Translations under genes and position numbers: made by a program
Notes under the pieces: generated by a model
What the model was told of the DNA's origin: nothing
What the model saw: the letters and a program-made list of their open reading frames with translations, nothing else
The model's database searches: none
Part shown: one piece after another, positions 8,330 to 16,614 of the stretch
Numbering within the stretch: the first letter of the stretch is position 1
Layout of the letters: each line of letters opens with the position of its first letter
Source of the DNA: JAVKDP01 sp040222185
GTDB taxonomy: Bacteria > Bacteroidota > Rhodothermia > Balneolales > Balneolaceae
Assembly: GCA_040222185.1 (NCBI GenBank)
Contig: JAVKDP010000114.1
Span: 1 to 37,003, forward strand
Length of the DNA stretch: 37,003 bases
Direction of reading: 5' to 3'

Positions 8330-9601
8330 TTATTCATCAAAAGTGTCTTCATATACTATGTTATCGCTTAAGTCGGATAGCTTTAGATAATCAACTTCTC
8401 CCAGCCCGCTAAAGCGATAGTCTAGTCCTACAATTTTTCCAAAATCTTCTTCGAAGGTTGTTTCGAATATTTGCTCACCATTCAGATATACTTTCCCGAT
8501 TTTATCTTCTACGTGTAAGGATAGATCCTGCCACTCGTATATATCGGCTCCGAAATTCGAGAAATCATTCTCTCTCCCGGAAAGGTAATTCTCTCCAACT
8601 TTTACATCGATATTACTCACACAGCCTTTTAGCGTAAGCGGAACAAAATAAATATGAACTTCAGTATGAATGGTAAACCTCATGCTTGGGCAAGGGTCAT
8701 TCAGAAAAGTCTTATACCTGAACTTTGTATCAAATTTAAAGTTATGGCCATCCAAATCTCCGTACTCTCTTATATTCAGGAGCACAAGTGCATCAAATCG
8801 CTCGATATCAACACTACTGTCTAAAATATCCTGCTCATTCGCAGTGAGTATTCCGTCAGGTGACTCATCTTTTCTAAGATACACAGGGCGTTCATCATAG
8901 TTATATAAAGCCGAAGACATCCATCCATCTGTCTGTATATGAACTCGTTCAATTTTAAGAATAGTTTCGTCAGCAATTAGTTTTGCCTTATGAAATCCTG
9001 GCATATAATAAATGCTTGAGAAATACCTGGCTTCGGGATCAATTCTATCCTTATGCTTTGGGTTCCAATCCTGTTGAATAAAAAAGCTATCCGCTTCAAT
9101 ACCCTTGAAGTCATAGTTAAATATTACAGTATTAGGCACTCCTTTTGAAACTGTGTTTGTAGCTGAGAAGTCCACATCTTCGGAATAACTCTTTGACTCG
9201 AATAGTTCAAAATAGATAGCACCAATCATTCCGAATGCTATCAGAATAAAAACAAAAGCTCCAAGAATGGTAGAATGATTTAACGGAGTAAAAGTGACTT
9301 TTTTTCTCTCATCAGCTAGAACTTCTTTTTTGTTATTTAGTTTAAAATCCAGCCAGTCTTTATAGCCTAATAATGAACTTAGGCCATCAAGAGTACTTGG
9401 ATGAGGATTCTGATTTCCTTTATCTCGCCAGAGTCTTTTTAAAGTGGAAACGCTAAGTTTTATTCCCGAATTCTCCTCAATTAAATCGATCAGATATTCA
9501 AAATCTCTTTGCTTCATCTGAACATCAGAACCAGCCGGGTGGTACTTCTCCTCAATCTGATTTATGCAAAGCTGTAAATAATCATTCTCCGTCGAATCCA
9601 T
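8330..9601 (-). CDS. Membrane-anchored HTH protein with LamG-like periplasmic domain (one-component receptor?)
   Basis: The 423-aa protein has three parts. Residues 1-90 are cytoplasmic and look like a small DNA-binding module (DFEYLIDLIEENSGIKLSVS, STLKRLWRDKG, DGLSSLLGYKDWLDF), a type found at the front of several Bacteroidota envelope regulators. A single membrane helix follows (about 110-132, ILGAFVFILIAFGMIGAIYF). The rest lies outside: a beta-rich segment and then a concanavalin/LamG-like domain near the end (WQDLSLHVEDKIGKVYLNGE). The layout DNA-binding/TM/ligand-binding suggests a one-component sensor that reads an extracellular ligand. Gene 9747-10847, transcribed divergently, encodes a secreted protein with the same kind of LamG fold and is the obvious candidate target. 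I do not know a named family for the whole protein. Confidence 0.6.
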   Translation of the reverse strand: MDSTENDYLQLCINQIEEKYHPAGSDVQMKQRDFEYLIDLIEENSGIKLSVSTLKRLWRDKGNQNPHPSTLDGLSSLLGYKDWLDFKLNNKKEVLADERKKVTFTPLNHSTILGAFVFILIAFGMIGAIYFELFESKSYSEDVDFSATNTVSKGVPNTVIFNYDFKGIEADSFFIQQDWNPKHKDRIDPEARYFSSIYYMPGFHKAKLIADETILKIERVHIQTDGWMSSALYNYDERPVYLRKDESPDGILTANEQDILDSSVDIERFDALVLLNIREYGDLDGHNFKFDTKFRYKTFLNDPCPSMRFTIHTEVHIYFVPLTLKGCVSNIDVKVGENYLSGRENDFSNFGADIYEWQDLSLHVEDKIGKVYLNGEQIFETTFEEDFGKIVGLDYRFSGLGEVDYLKLSDLSDNIVYEDTFDE

Positions 9602-9746
9602 GCAGGAATTTACTCCGAAATTTCTAAAAAGTTATGGGATGCAATAATTAAACGGTATTTGATCAATAAATAAACGGGTAATGATTTTCTAATACGTTCA
9701 GATTTATTGAAAATGGTAGCAATCAAATCAAATAATCTATTACATA

Positions 9747-10847
9747 ATGAAAAAGATCTTTAATCTAGTCTTCTCCCTGCTCTTTCTATCGCCTGTAATA
9801 CTGGCTCAGCAAACAACCGGTGTTCCTTTTAATACTACAAACTGGGATGTTGGTAATAGTGATATGGAATTCGAAACCTATATGGGTCAGGAAAGTGTAT
9901 TATTGAAGAGTGGTAGTCTATCGGTAAAGGATGTAGCCTTCATTGATGGTACCATTGAAGTTGATATTAACTTCCCTGATGCCCGGTTCTTCCCCGGAGT
10001 CTTCTTTCGAAAAACCGGCCCCGGAAACCTGGAGAGTTTTTATATCCGACCACATCAATCCGGTAATCCTGATGCATCTCAGTATACTCCCATATTTAAT
10101 GGTTTAGCTGGATGGCAACTATACCATGGCGAAGGTCACGGTGATATATTGAACCTTGAACCTAACACCTGGCATCGTATTAAAATCAATGTATCAGGAG
10201 ATCAGGCTGACATCTATTTTAATGATATGGATACGCCCCACCTTATTGTTACTGATTTGAAACGTGATAAAAAAACAGGAGAAATAGGAGTGAATACTGG
10301 AGCGCCGGTTCACTATGCTAATTTTAGCTACTCAACAGAAAAACCCCGGTTGGTTGAAAGAAATGATGCTACGGATGAAAATGAAACTTCGGCTGGCTTG
10401 ATTACTTCGTGGCAGTTATCAAACCTTGTTAAAGACACTGATTATCAAAGCAAAGTAAACATCAACACCAGTAATCTGGCATGGACAACACGAACTACTG
10501 AAGATTCTGGAACTCTAAATATTGCCAAATATCTTCTAAGAGATGAAGGTATGAATACAGCCCTGGTAAAAGTGAAAATCCAGTCAGATAAAAAAACTAC
10601 TAAAGAGCTGCAATTTGGCTACAGCGACTTTACCTGGGTATATGTAAACGGACAGCTAATGTATGGTGGAAGAAATGATTTCAGGTCAAGGGATTACCGA
10701 TATCTTGGTACTATTGGGTTCTTTGATGCTGTTTATCTTCCACTGGAGAAGGGAGATAATGAAGTCGTTTTTGTAGTAAGCGAGAATTTTGGAGGTTGGG
10801 GCTTAAAAGCTAAGCTCTCTGACATGAGCGGAATAAAGATCAAATAA
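9747..10847 (+). CDS. Secreted LamG/concanavalin-like protein
   Basis: This 366-aa protein has a signal peptide (1-20, ending VILA before QQT). A concanavalin-like domain spans about residues 25-205, with edge strands such as GTIEVDINFPDARFFPGVFF and NTWHRIKINVSGDQADIYFN; this is the family-16/3-keto-disaccharide hydrolase-like fold. The C-terminal 150 residues form a second beta domain ending KAKLSDMSGIKIK, possibly another carbohydrate-binding module. I see no convincing pair of catalytic carboxylates, so binding is as likely as hydrolysis. It is divergent from the HTH receptor gene across 145 bases, and its end overlaps the convergent pxpC by 8 bases. Function is unassigned beyond an exported carbohydrate-related protein. 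Confidence 0.65.
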   Translation: MKKIFNLVFSLLFLSPVILAQQTTGVPFNTTNWDVGNSDMEFETYMGQESVLLKSGSLSVKDVAFIDGTIEVDINFPDARFFPGVFFRKTGPGNLESFYIRPHQSGNPDASQYTPIFNGLAGWQLYHGEGHGDILNLEPNTWHRIKINVSGDQADIYFNDMDTPHLIVTDLKRDKKTGEIGVNTGAPVHYANFSYSTEKPRLVERNDATDENETSAGLITSWQLSNLVKDTDYQSKVNINTSNLAWTTRTTEDSGTLNIAKYLLRDEGMNTALVKVKIQSDKKTTKELQFGYSDFTWVYVNGQLMYGGRNDFRSRDYRYLGTIGFFDAVYLPLEKGDNEVVFVVSENFGGWGLKAKLSDMSGIKIK

Positions 10848-11706
10848 CCCTGAAGCTTACTGTATCACCCGGCTTCAGCTGTCCAAGTCTCCATAGTTCA
10901 TTGTCTGCAACTTTTGCGATTCTTGGATAACCACCAATGGTCTGTCCATCCTGAGCCAGGATAATGGGTAACCCATTGGGTGGTAACTGGATTATACCTG
11001 GAATCACCGGAGAAGAAATCATTTCCTTATTCAGTTTTTCCAATGGTTCTCCTTTCAACCTAATACCCATTCGGTTGCTTTGAGAACTAACTTTAAACTC
11101 GATATTTAAAAATTTTTCCTGGGTAGTAACAGCCAGCCAATCCCACTCCAATCCTTTTTGCACAGTAAGGGTTAATTTTGATGAGTAATAAGGAATTTCT
11201 TCTGTAGGGGCTTTCCTTATTATTGGTTCATCATTTGGCGTGTCCCAACTTAATGAATCGCCTTTTTTTAGTGCCCTTCCTTCAAAACCTCCAAACTTTC
11301 CTATCCCATAAGTAGAATAGGAATCCATCACTTTTTTAATATCCAACTTACCTCGGATAGCTACATAGGCCCTGCATCCTCTTTTTGAAAATCCTAATTC
11401 AAGGATATCCCCTTTGTTCACCTGAGCAGTTTGATTCATAGGCATATCAACACTGTTAAGCTTTGGCTGCATTTGAGCTCCTGTTATTGCAATATTAGCA
11501 TTCGTCTCAAACTTATATTTCCCTCCTTTAATGGTACATTCTAGCACTGCCCCTCCTTGTTCATTTCCAACAAGCCAATTGGCAAGATCATATGCTTTCA
11601 TATCCATTGCACCAGATGTAGGTACGCCAAATTTCCGGTACCCCACCCTTCCGGCATCTTGCACGGAGGTATATAAGCCCGGGTCTATAACTTTTAGAGC
11701 ACTCAT
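10840..11706 (-). CDS. pxpC: 5-oxoprolinase subunit PxpC (biotin-dependent carboxyltransferase family)
   Basis: This 288-aa protein matches the KipA/PxpC family (AHS2 fold). It has GLYTSVQDAGRVGYRKFGVP at the front, GAMDMKAYDLANWLVGN, NEQGGAVLECTI, QSNRMGIRLKGEPL and AQDGQTIGGYPRIAKV. PxpA, PxpB and PxpC together cleave 5-oxo-L-proline to glutamate using ATP. PxpC and PxpB probably bind and activate the substrate. The start ATG shares a base with the pxpB stop (TAATG), so the subunits are translationally coupled. The gene overlaps the 3' end of the convergent LamG gene by 8 bases. The length is a little short of the common 310-330 residues. Confidence 0.93.
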   Translation of the reverse strand: MSALKVIDPGLYTSVQDAGRVGYRKFGVPTSGAMDMKAYDLANWLVGNEQGGAVLECTIKGGKYKFETNANIAITGAQMQPKLNSVDMPMNQTAQVNKGDILELGFSKRGCRAYVAIRGKLDIKKVMDSYSTYGIGKFGGFEGRALKKGDSLSWDTPNDEPIIRKAPTEEIPYYSSKLTLTVQKGLEWDWLAVTTQEKFLNIEFKVSSQSNRMGIRLKGEPLEKLNKEMISSPVIPGIIQLPPNGLPIILAQDGQTIGGYPRIAKVADNELWRLGQLKPGDTVSFRVI

Positions 11707-12407
11707 TATGATTGTTCCAGGGTTATCTCTTTGAATTCCAGCTCATCAATAGCGTAAAACAGAACTTTATCTCCAGCTCCTAACTCCGATGGAGGACTCT
11801 TCTCTGAATCGAAAAAAGAAATTGGGGTTTGCCCTATAATCTGCCAGCCTCCTGGACTTTCTAATGAATAAAACCCGGTTTGTTTACCTCCAATTCCTAT
11901 CGAACCTTTTGGAATTGATACTCGAGGGTTTTCTCTTCTACTACACCAAATTCGTTCACTTAACCCATTTAGAAAAACAAAACCAGGTGTAAAACCCATC
12001 ATCGCAATGGTATAATCTTTTGAAGTATGCTCTTCTATAATTTCTCGTTTTGAGAGCTTTGTCTTTTTTTCAACTTCATCCCAGTCTAAACCTAAATCAT
12101 AGCAAACCGGAATTTTAAATAGTTGAGATTTCTTGGAATACTCATTACCTGAATCCAGCTTAGTTTCGATCTTTCTAATAAGTTTGTCGTGATCCAGCAC
12201 ACTTCCGTCAAATATTAGCCCAATGGTTTTGTATGCAGGGACTACATCCTGTATTCCATTTATTTCGGCACGGTTCAGGGCATTAGTAAACTCATGAACC
12301 AATTCTAACTGCTCTTCTTGACCATCAATCTCTAAAAGTAATGCATGTTCGCCTATTCTAAGACATTTCCAGACAGCTCCTTTACGTTGCAGTGATTGTA
12401 ACTCCAT
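11706..12407 (-). CDS. pxpB: 5-oxoprolinase subunit PxpB (KipI family)
   Basis: This 233-aa protein is a KipI/AHS1-type protein. It has an N-terminal small domain (RIGEHALLLEI, NGIQDVVPAYKTIGLIF) and a C-terminal cyclophilin-like domain with MGFTPGFVFLNGL, PRVSIPKGSIGIGGKQTGFY and SPGGWQIIGQTP, all conserved in the family. In Bacillus, KipI is also known as an inhibitor of a sporulation kinase. Here the context of pxpA and pxpC supports the metabolic role in 5-oxoproline (pyroglutamate) degradation. It starts inside pxpA with a 26-base overlap and ends on the first base of pxpC. Confidence 0.94.
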   Translation of the reverse strand: MELQSLQRKGAVWKCLRIGEHALLLEIDGQEEQLELVHEFTNALNRAEINGIQDVVPAYKTIGLIFDGSVLDHDKLIRKIETKLDSGNEYSKKSQLFKIPVCYDLGLDWDEVEKKTKLSKREIIEEHTSKDYTIAMMGFTPGFVFLNGLSERIWCSRRENPRVSIPKGSIGIGGKQTGFYSLESPGGWQIIGQTPISFFDSEKSPPSELGAGDKVLFYAIDELEFKEITLEQS

Positions 12408-13140
12408 TGGCCTTTAAATATTCATGTATGGTTCTTGCCAGCCAGATAGCTCCTTGTGTATCACTATGTAGACAAATGGTTTCTGCTTTTATAGGTAGAA
12501 AATTATTTGTTGAACTTAACACCCTGTCCTTGAATACGATATTTCTCAGCTGGGCAATAACGTCTTCCGATTTGTGTAGTACTGCATTATCAAAACTTCT
12601 AAGCCTCAGACTCAAATCGTCCTCATACATTCGGTCAGCAAAGGCTTCGTTAATTACTTTTAGTTGGGCAGCCAGTGCTACCTCTCTTGAAATGGAATTT
12701 GGTGGCAGGTACACCGGGATATCACTGGAGATAGATTTTATGGCAGAAACCACAGCTTCTGCTGTTGTCTTATCAACAGCGGCAATGTTATATAATGCTC
12801 CATGCGGCTTTACATGATGTAGCTCTTTGCCTTCTGATTCAACGATATCTTTCAAAGATTGAATTTGTGTTCGCAAGCTACTCTCAAGTTCACCGGGATC
12901 AATATCGATAAAGACCCGTCCGAAGTTTTCTCTATCCGGATAACCCGGATGTGCTCCCACTTCAACTCCATGTTTAATAGCCAGCTTTACAGTTGCAAGC
13001 ATTGATTTTTCATCCCCAATATGCCCACCGCAAGCTATGTTACATGATGAAATGTATGGCATAATGGCCTTATCAATAGAAGGACTCTCTCCATCCTTCC
13101 ACTCACCCAGATCGCAATTTAAGTCAATTTTTCTTTCCAT
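12382..13140 (-). CDS. pxpA: 5-oxoprolinase subunit PxpA (LamB/YcsF family)
   Basis: This 252-aa protein carries the family signature from its first residues: IDLNCDLGEWKDG, then SSCNIACGGHIGD, GAHPGYPDRENFGR and HHVKPHGALYN. These hold the aspartate, histidine and glutamate side chains expected in the active site of this TIM-barrel-like hydrolase. PxpA carries out the ring-opening part of ATP-dependent 5-oxoproline hydrolysis with PxpB and PxpC. Its ATG shares one base with the stop of the upstream NRAMP-like gene (TAATG at 13140), making a four-gene coupled operon. Length is normal for the family. Confidence 0.95.
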   Translation of the reverse strand: MERKIDLNCDLGEWKDGESPSIDKAIMPYISSCNIACGGHIGDEKSMLATVKLAIKHGVEVGAHPGYPDRENFGRVFIDIDPGELESSLRTQIQSLKDIVESEGKELHHVKPHGALYNIAAVDKTTAEAVVSAIKSISSDIPVYLPPNSISREVALAAQLKVINEAFADRMYEDDLSLRLRSFDNAVLHKSEDVIAQLRNIVFKDRVLSSTNNFLPIKAETICLHSDTQGAIWLARTIHEYLKANGVTITAT

Positions 13141-14372
13141 TATAAAAAATGAAATACAGTGTTAAGGCTCCTGAATCCAACAAGTATCGCTACAGCGATT
13201 ACAATAAACCCGAGAATGTTCTGAACCCGGGAATTTGAATAGACTCCGAGCAAGGTTTTCTTGTTCATTATATATAGTAAAAAAACTGCTATTAAAGGCA
13301 AGAGTATTCCATTCGCTACCTGGGCAAACTGGATTACAGATATTGGATTTACTCCAAACATTGAGAACAACATCCCAATAAACAGAATTGTCATCCAGAC
13401 AGATCGGAATTTCCAGGAATTAGCTTCAACACTCCATCCTAGTATTCCTTTTGCAGCATATGCCGCTGCAAGTGGTGCTGTAATAGCTGAAGAAATTCCA
13501 GCGGCAAACAAACCCAGGCCCAAAAAATAACCTGACCAACTTCCCAATAATGGTTCCAGTTGTGCCGCCATATCTGAAGCATTGCTAATCCCCTGCTCTC
13601 CAAATAGAGTTGCTGCACTGGTAATGATTATACTCATCGAAATAATACCACCAATAATAATAGCCGTAGCATTTTCCTTTCTTAGATCGGGAAGTTGTTC
13701 TACATCCTTGTATTTCTCCTGTACAATTGAAGCATGAAGAAACAGGTTATATGGAACTACAGTCGTTCCAATAAGCGCCATTACAGTAAGTAGTTGATCC
13801 GTACTTGCAGTCGGTATTAATAGCCCTTTCAAAATGGAAATAATGCTGGGTTGTACAACTATGGCAGTAGTTAAAAAAACCAGACTCATAATAAGTACCA
13901 ATCCAATTAACGATCGTTCAATCACTTTAAAACTTCCCGTATACAATAAACCAAAAGCAATAATGCCTATAAAAAACGGAGTAACCGAAACATTGATACC
14001 ACCAAGTTGAAACCCAAACCCAAAAACCAACTCCTCGAAGCCCAGAACGGCTCCGGAAATATTTCCACCTTCATAAGCCGCATTGCCAACAACTATTGCT
14101 CCTAATACTAAAAATATACCCAAAACCTTCAATATTGGATGCTCCAGCTCATTTCGGATTGCCTCACCAAATCCCTTCTGAGTTACTAAACCCAACCTTG
14201 CTGTCATTTCCTGTAATATGATTGTCGCAATAACCGAGAAAAGAATAGCCCACAATAGCATATATCCAGACCGTACTCCCGCAAGTGTACATACCGTTAC
14301 TGTTCCGGGACCAATAAACGCAGCAGTAATTAATGTACTAGGTCCAAAGTACTTTGATAGTATTTTCTTCAA
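13140..14372 (-). CDS. NRAMP-like transporter with non-canonical metal site, in 5-oxoprolinase operon
   Basis: This 410-aa protein has about eleven hydrophobic segments and the overall NRAMP (SLC11) layout. The start is a TTG preceded by AGGA; no ATG is available upstream. The first helix reads GPGT at residues 21-24 where metal transporters have DPGN. The sixth helix reads VPYN (206-209) followed by LFLHA, where metal transporters have MPHN. The aspartate, asparagine and methionine that normally bind manganese or iron are therefore absent. NRAMP-like genes of this kind sit beside the same enzyme genes in Bacillus (ycsF-ycsG-kipI-kipA), so this is likely the YcsG-type branch. The operon suggests a role linked to oxoproline use, perhaps uptake of the substrate or of another ion; this is inference. 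Confidence 0.85.
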   Translation of the reverse strand: MKKILSKYFGPSTLITAAFIGPGTVTVCTLAGVRSGYMLLWAILFSVIATIILQEMTARLGLVTQKGFGEAIRNELEHPILKVLGIFLVLGAIVVGNAAYEGGNISGAVLGFEELVFGFGFQLGGINVSVTPFFIGIIAFGLLYTGSFKVIERSLIGLVLIMSLVFLTTAIVVQPSIISILKGLLIPTASTDQLLTVMALIGTTVVPYNLFLHASIVQEKYKDVEQLPDLRKENATAIIIGGIISMSIIITSAATLFGEQGISNASDMAAQLEPLLGSWSGYFLGLGLFAAGISSAITAPLAAAYAAKGILGWSVEANSWKFRSVWMTILFIGMLFSMFGVNPISVIQFAQVANGILLPLIAVFLLYIMNKKTLLGVYSNSRVQNILGFIVIAVAILVGFRSLNTVFHFL

Positions 14373-14395
14373 TGTCCTAAAAAAGTTAGTTCGCT

Positions 14396-14413
14396 AAAGT
14401 GTTATGACACTTT
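14396..14413. promoter_or_regulatory. Inverted repeat upstream of the oxoprolinase operon, candidate operator
   Basis: AAAGTGT (14396-14402), four bases TATG, and ACACTTT (14407-14413) form a perfect 7-4-7 inverted repeat. It lies 24 bases before the NRAMP-like start, within the 114-base divergent gap to the DUF1801 gene. Size and spacing fit a dimeric repressor or activator site. No regulator gene is adjacent and I do not recognise the motif. Confidence 0.4.
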
Positions 14414-14486
14414 CATTTATCAATCTATAAAATTATTATTAAAGAGAAAGATTTTATAATCATCCATCTTTTATAAATCAGGCTTA

Positions 14487-14912
14487 ATGGCTGAAAACAA
14501 AACAGTTCCTACAGAGTTAAGCGTCCAGGACTACCTGGATGCGATTGAACATCCTCAGCGTAAAGCTGATTGCATAGCTATATGCAACTTGATGAAAAAA
14601 CTAACTGGCAGGGAACCCAGGATGTGGGGAAAAACTATTGTGGGTTTCGGAAGTTATCACTACAAGTATGAGAGCGGACGGGAAGGTAATATGCTGGCTA
14701 CAGGTTTTTCAAATCGGAAACAGGCTATAACATTGTATATTATGGGTGGATTTAAAAAACATGATGAACTCTTAAGTAAGATTGGGCCTCATAAAACCGG
14801 GAAATCTTGTTTTTATATAAAAAGACTTTCTGATATGGATATTGATATGCTTTCTGCCTTAATTTTAGAATCATTGAAAGCCGTGGAAACAAAATATACA
14901 ATCACAGATTAA
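14487..14912 (+). CDS. DUF1801 domain protein
   Basis: This 141-aa soluble protein of the DUF1801 family is recognisable from VQDYLDAIEHPQRKADCIAI, the central MWGKTIVGFGSYHY, and the C-terminal YIKRLSDMDIDMLSALI. The family has an iron-chaperone-like fold in some relatives, but its biochemical role is not established. The stop overlaps the start of the YwbE gene (TAATG at 14910-14914), so these are cotranscribed. It is the first gene of a five-gene run of small cytosolic proteins ending at 16602. Confidence 0.88.
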   Translation: MAENKTVPTELSVQDYLDAIEHPQRKADCIAICNLMKKLTGREPRMWGKTIVGFGSYHYKYESGREGNMLATGFSNRKQAITLYIMGGFKKHDELLSKIGPHKTGKSCFYIKRLSDMDIDMLSALILESLKAVETKYTITD

Positions 14913-15103
14913 TGCCGGGAACAGTTCGCAGTAACATTAAACCTGGAACCGAAGTAGCCATTGTACTTAAAAAAGATCAACGATCCGGCACACTCACATA
15001 TGGAGTTGTTAAAGACTTATTAACTAAAAGTCCAACCCATCATCATGGGATAAAAGTTAGGTTAACTGACGGACAAATTGGAAGAGTAAAGGAAATCAAA
15101 TAA
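14912..15103 (+). CDS. YwbE family protein
   Basis: This 63-aa protein is a complete YwbE/DUF2196 member. The conserved stretches are IKPGTEVAIVLKKDQRSGTL, GVVKDLLTKSPTHHHGIKV and DGQIGRVKEI. It has a small beta-barrel-like character with an HHHG motif. The function of the family is unknown. It shares one base with the preceding DUF1801 stop and lies 9 bases before the SRPBCC gene. Confidence 0.92.
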   Translation: MPGTVRSNIKPGTEVAIVLKKDQRSGTLTYGVVKDLLTKSPTHHHGIKVRLTDGQIGRVKEIK

Positions 15104-15112
15104 TTATTACGG

Positions 15113-15553
15113 ATGGAAAACAGAATTGAGTTAAAGACTACCATTTCAGCTAGCGCAGAGCAAGTTTGGGATACTATTACAAATCCTGACAAGATTGAAA
15201 AGTATATGTTTGGGGCACGTTGCGAGAGCGATTGGAAACCTGGTAGTAAATCCAATTTCTTTGTTGAACAGGATGGTAAACAGGTAACCGTTGTAAAAGG
15301 AGAGGTTATTAAATCGGAACCACATACTTACCTGGAGCATACTCTTTTTCCTGCTAAATCAGGTATTGAAGACAGTTTGGAAAACTACCTGGTTATAAGC
15401 TACGAGTTGATTCCTAATGGTACAGAAACCGAGCTTACCATCACCCAAAAAGGTTTCAAATACGTTGAGCAAGGAATGGAGAGATACATTGAAACTCAAA
15501 AAGGTTGGAAAGTAGCACTCCCTATTCTTAAAGAAGTGGCTGAAGAATCTTAA
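15113..15553 (+). CDS. SRPBCC domain protein (AHSA1-like)
   Basis: This 146-aa protein has the START/Bet v1-type fold of the AHSA1 group. It opens with NRIELKTTISASAEQVWDTI and NPDKIEKYMFGA, has the WKPGS turn, and closes with a long helix holding GMERYIETQKGWKVALPIL. Proteins of this group bind hydrophobic ligands or act as cochaperone-like factors; the ligand here cannot be told. It is in the same direction as its neighbours, 9 bases after YwbE and 20 bases before the methyltransferase gene. Confidence 0.88.
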   Translation: MENRIELKTTISASAEQVWDTITNPDKIEKYMFGARCESDWKPGSKSNFFVEQDGKQVTVVKGEVIKSEPHTYLEHTLFPAKSGIEDSLENYLVISYELIPNGTETELTITQKGFKYVEQGMERYIETQKGWKVALPILKEVAEES

Positions 15554-15573
15554 AAAGCCCTCAACTATCCTAA

Positions 15574-16365
15574 ATGTTTGATTTTCATAAAAGCAAGAGT
15601 ACTTATTTTACCTATCAATACAGAGCGGCTAAAGAGTACATTATTCCATTCCTCAGAAAATCCTATGATCTCAAGCCTGAATTTAAAGTTCTTGAGATTG
15701 GATGCGCTGAAGCCGGAGTATTAAAAGCTTTTACTGAAGAAGGTCATGACTGTGTAGGAATCGAGCTAAGTCCCAGCCGTATTAAACTTGCCGAAGAGTT
15801 TATGGCTGAGGAAGTTAAAAACAAGCAGGTTCGATTTATCATAAAGGATATTTACGACATCGACATTGAGAAGGATATTGGCCATAAATTTGACCTGGTT
15901 ATTCTTAAAGATGTAATTGAGCATATTCCAAACCAGGAAGTATTCATACATAAACTTAAAGATTTTCTGACCCCAACAGGCAAGATTTTCTTTGGATTCC
16001 CTCCCTGGCAAATGCCTTTTGGAGGGCACCAGCAAGTGTGTGAAAGTAAATTCCTGGGCTTTCTACCTTACTTCCACCTGCTTCCATACGGTGCTTATAA
16101 AGCTGTTTTGAAACTATTTGGTGAAACAGATAGAAAAATTGCCGGGTTAATTGAAATAAAGGACACGGGCATTTCGATTGAACGGCTCGAACGAATCATC
16201 AAAAAGGAAAACCTAACTATCCTTAAAAAGCAGTTTTTCTTTTTAAACCCGATTTATAAGTACAAGTTTAACCTGAAAACAAGAATGCAGTTACCTCTTA
16301 TTTCTGCTATTCCGGTTCTCAGAAATTTTCTAACTACTTGTGCATATTATATTATCGAAAAGTAA
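15574..16365 (+). CDS. Class I SAM-dependent methyltransferase
   Basis: This 263-aa protein has the Rossmann methyltransferase core. Motif I is VLEIGCAEAGVLKAF (about residues 39-53), followed by the acidic motif II in GIELSPSRIKLAEEF. The motif IV/post region is DLVILKDVIEHIPN. The C-terminal third has hydrophobic stretches (FFLNPIYKYKFN) seen in members acting on lipids or polysaccharide precursors, but the acceptor is unknown. It is the fourth gene of the plus-strand run beginning with DUF1801. Confidence 0.88.
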   Translation: MFDFHKSKSTYFTYQYRAAKEYIIPFLRKSYDLKPEFKVLEIGCAEAGVLKAFTEEGHDCVGIELSPSRIKLAEEFMAEEVKNKQVRFIIKDIYDIDIEKDIGHKFDLVILKDVIEHIPNQEVFIHKLKDFLTPTGKIFFGFPPWQMPFGGHQQVCESKFLGFLPYFHLLPYGAYKAVLKLFGETDRKIAGLIEIKDTGISIERLERIIKKENLTILKKQFFFLNPIYKYKFNLKTRMQLPLISAIPVLRNFLTTCAYYIIEK

Positions 16366-16383
16366 TTCTTCTTACATTTAAGC

Positions 16384-16602
16384 ATGTCGGAACAACCCAA
16401 CAATCCACTACATGGTGTTAAGCTTAAGCAAGTAGTTGAAGACCTTGTAGACTATTATGGTTGGGAGCAGTTAAGTAATCACATAAACATTAACTGTTTC
16501 AAGAATGACCCGTCTGTGAAATCAAGCCTACACTTTCTTCGTAGGCACGAATGGGCTCGATCTCAGGTAGAAGAGTTGTGGGTTAGATTATTCTCCAAGT
16601 AG
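16384..16602 (+). CDS. VF530 family DNA-binding protein
   Basis: This 72-aa protein is a full VF530/DUF2132 member, with NNPLHGVKLKQVVEDLV, YYGWEQLSNHININCF and SLHFLRRHEWARSQVEELW. The family is small, helical and described as DNA-binding from structural work; its cellular role is not known. It ends 12 bases before the convergent clpP stop, with no room for a normal terminator. Confidence 0.93.
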   Translation: MSEQPNNPLHGVKLKQVVEDLVDYYGWEQLSNHININCFKNDPSVKSSLHFLRRHEWARSQVEELWVRLFSK

Positions 16603-16614
16603 TTACTGCTAGTA

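Noticed and set aside
9658..9667. TTGATCAA palindrome in the gap between the HTH receptor and the LamG gene
   Set aside because: An 8-base palindrome is expected by chance in AT-rich DNA and no second copy is in the gap.
12392..12817. 141-aa plus-strand open frame opposite pxpA
   Set aside because: It lies wholly within the well supported pxpA gene on the other strand, has no recognisable motif, and its length is explained by the codon pattern of pxpA.
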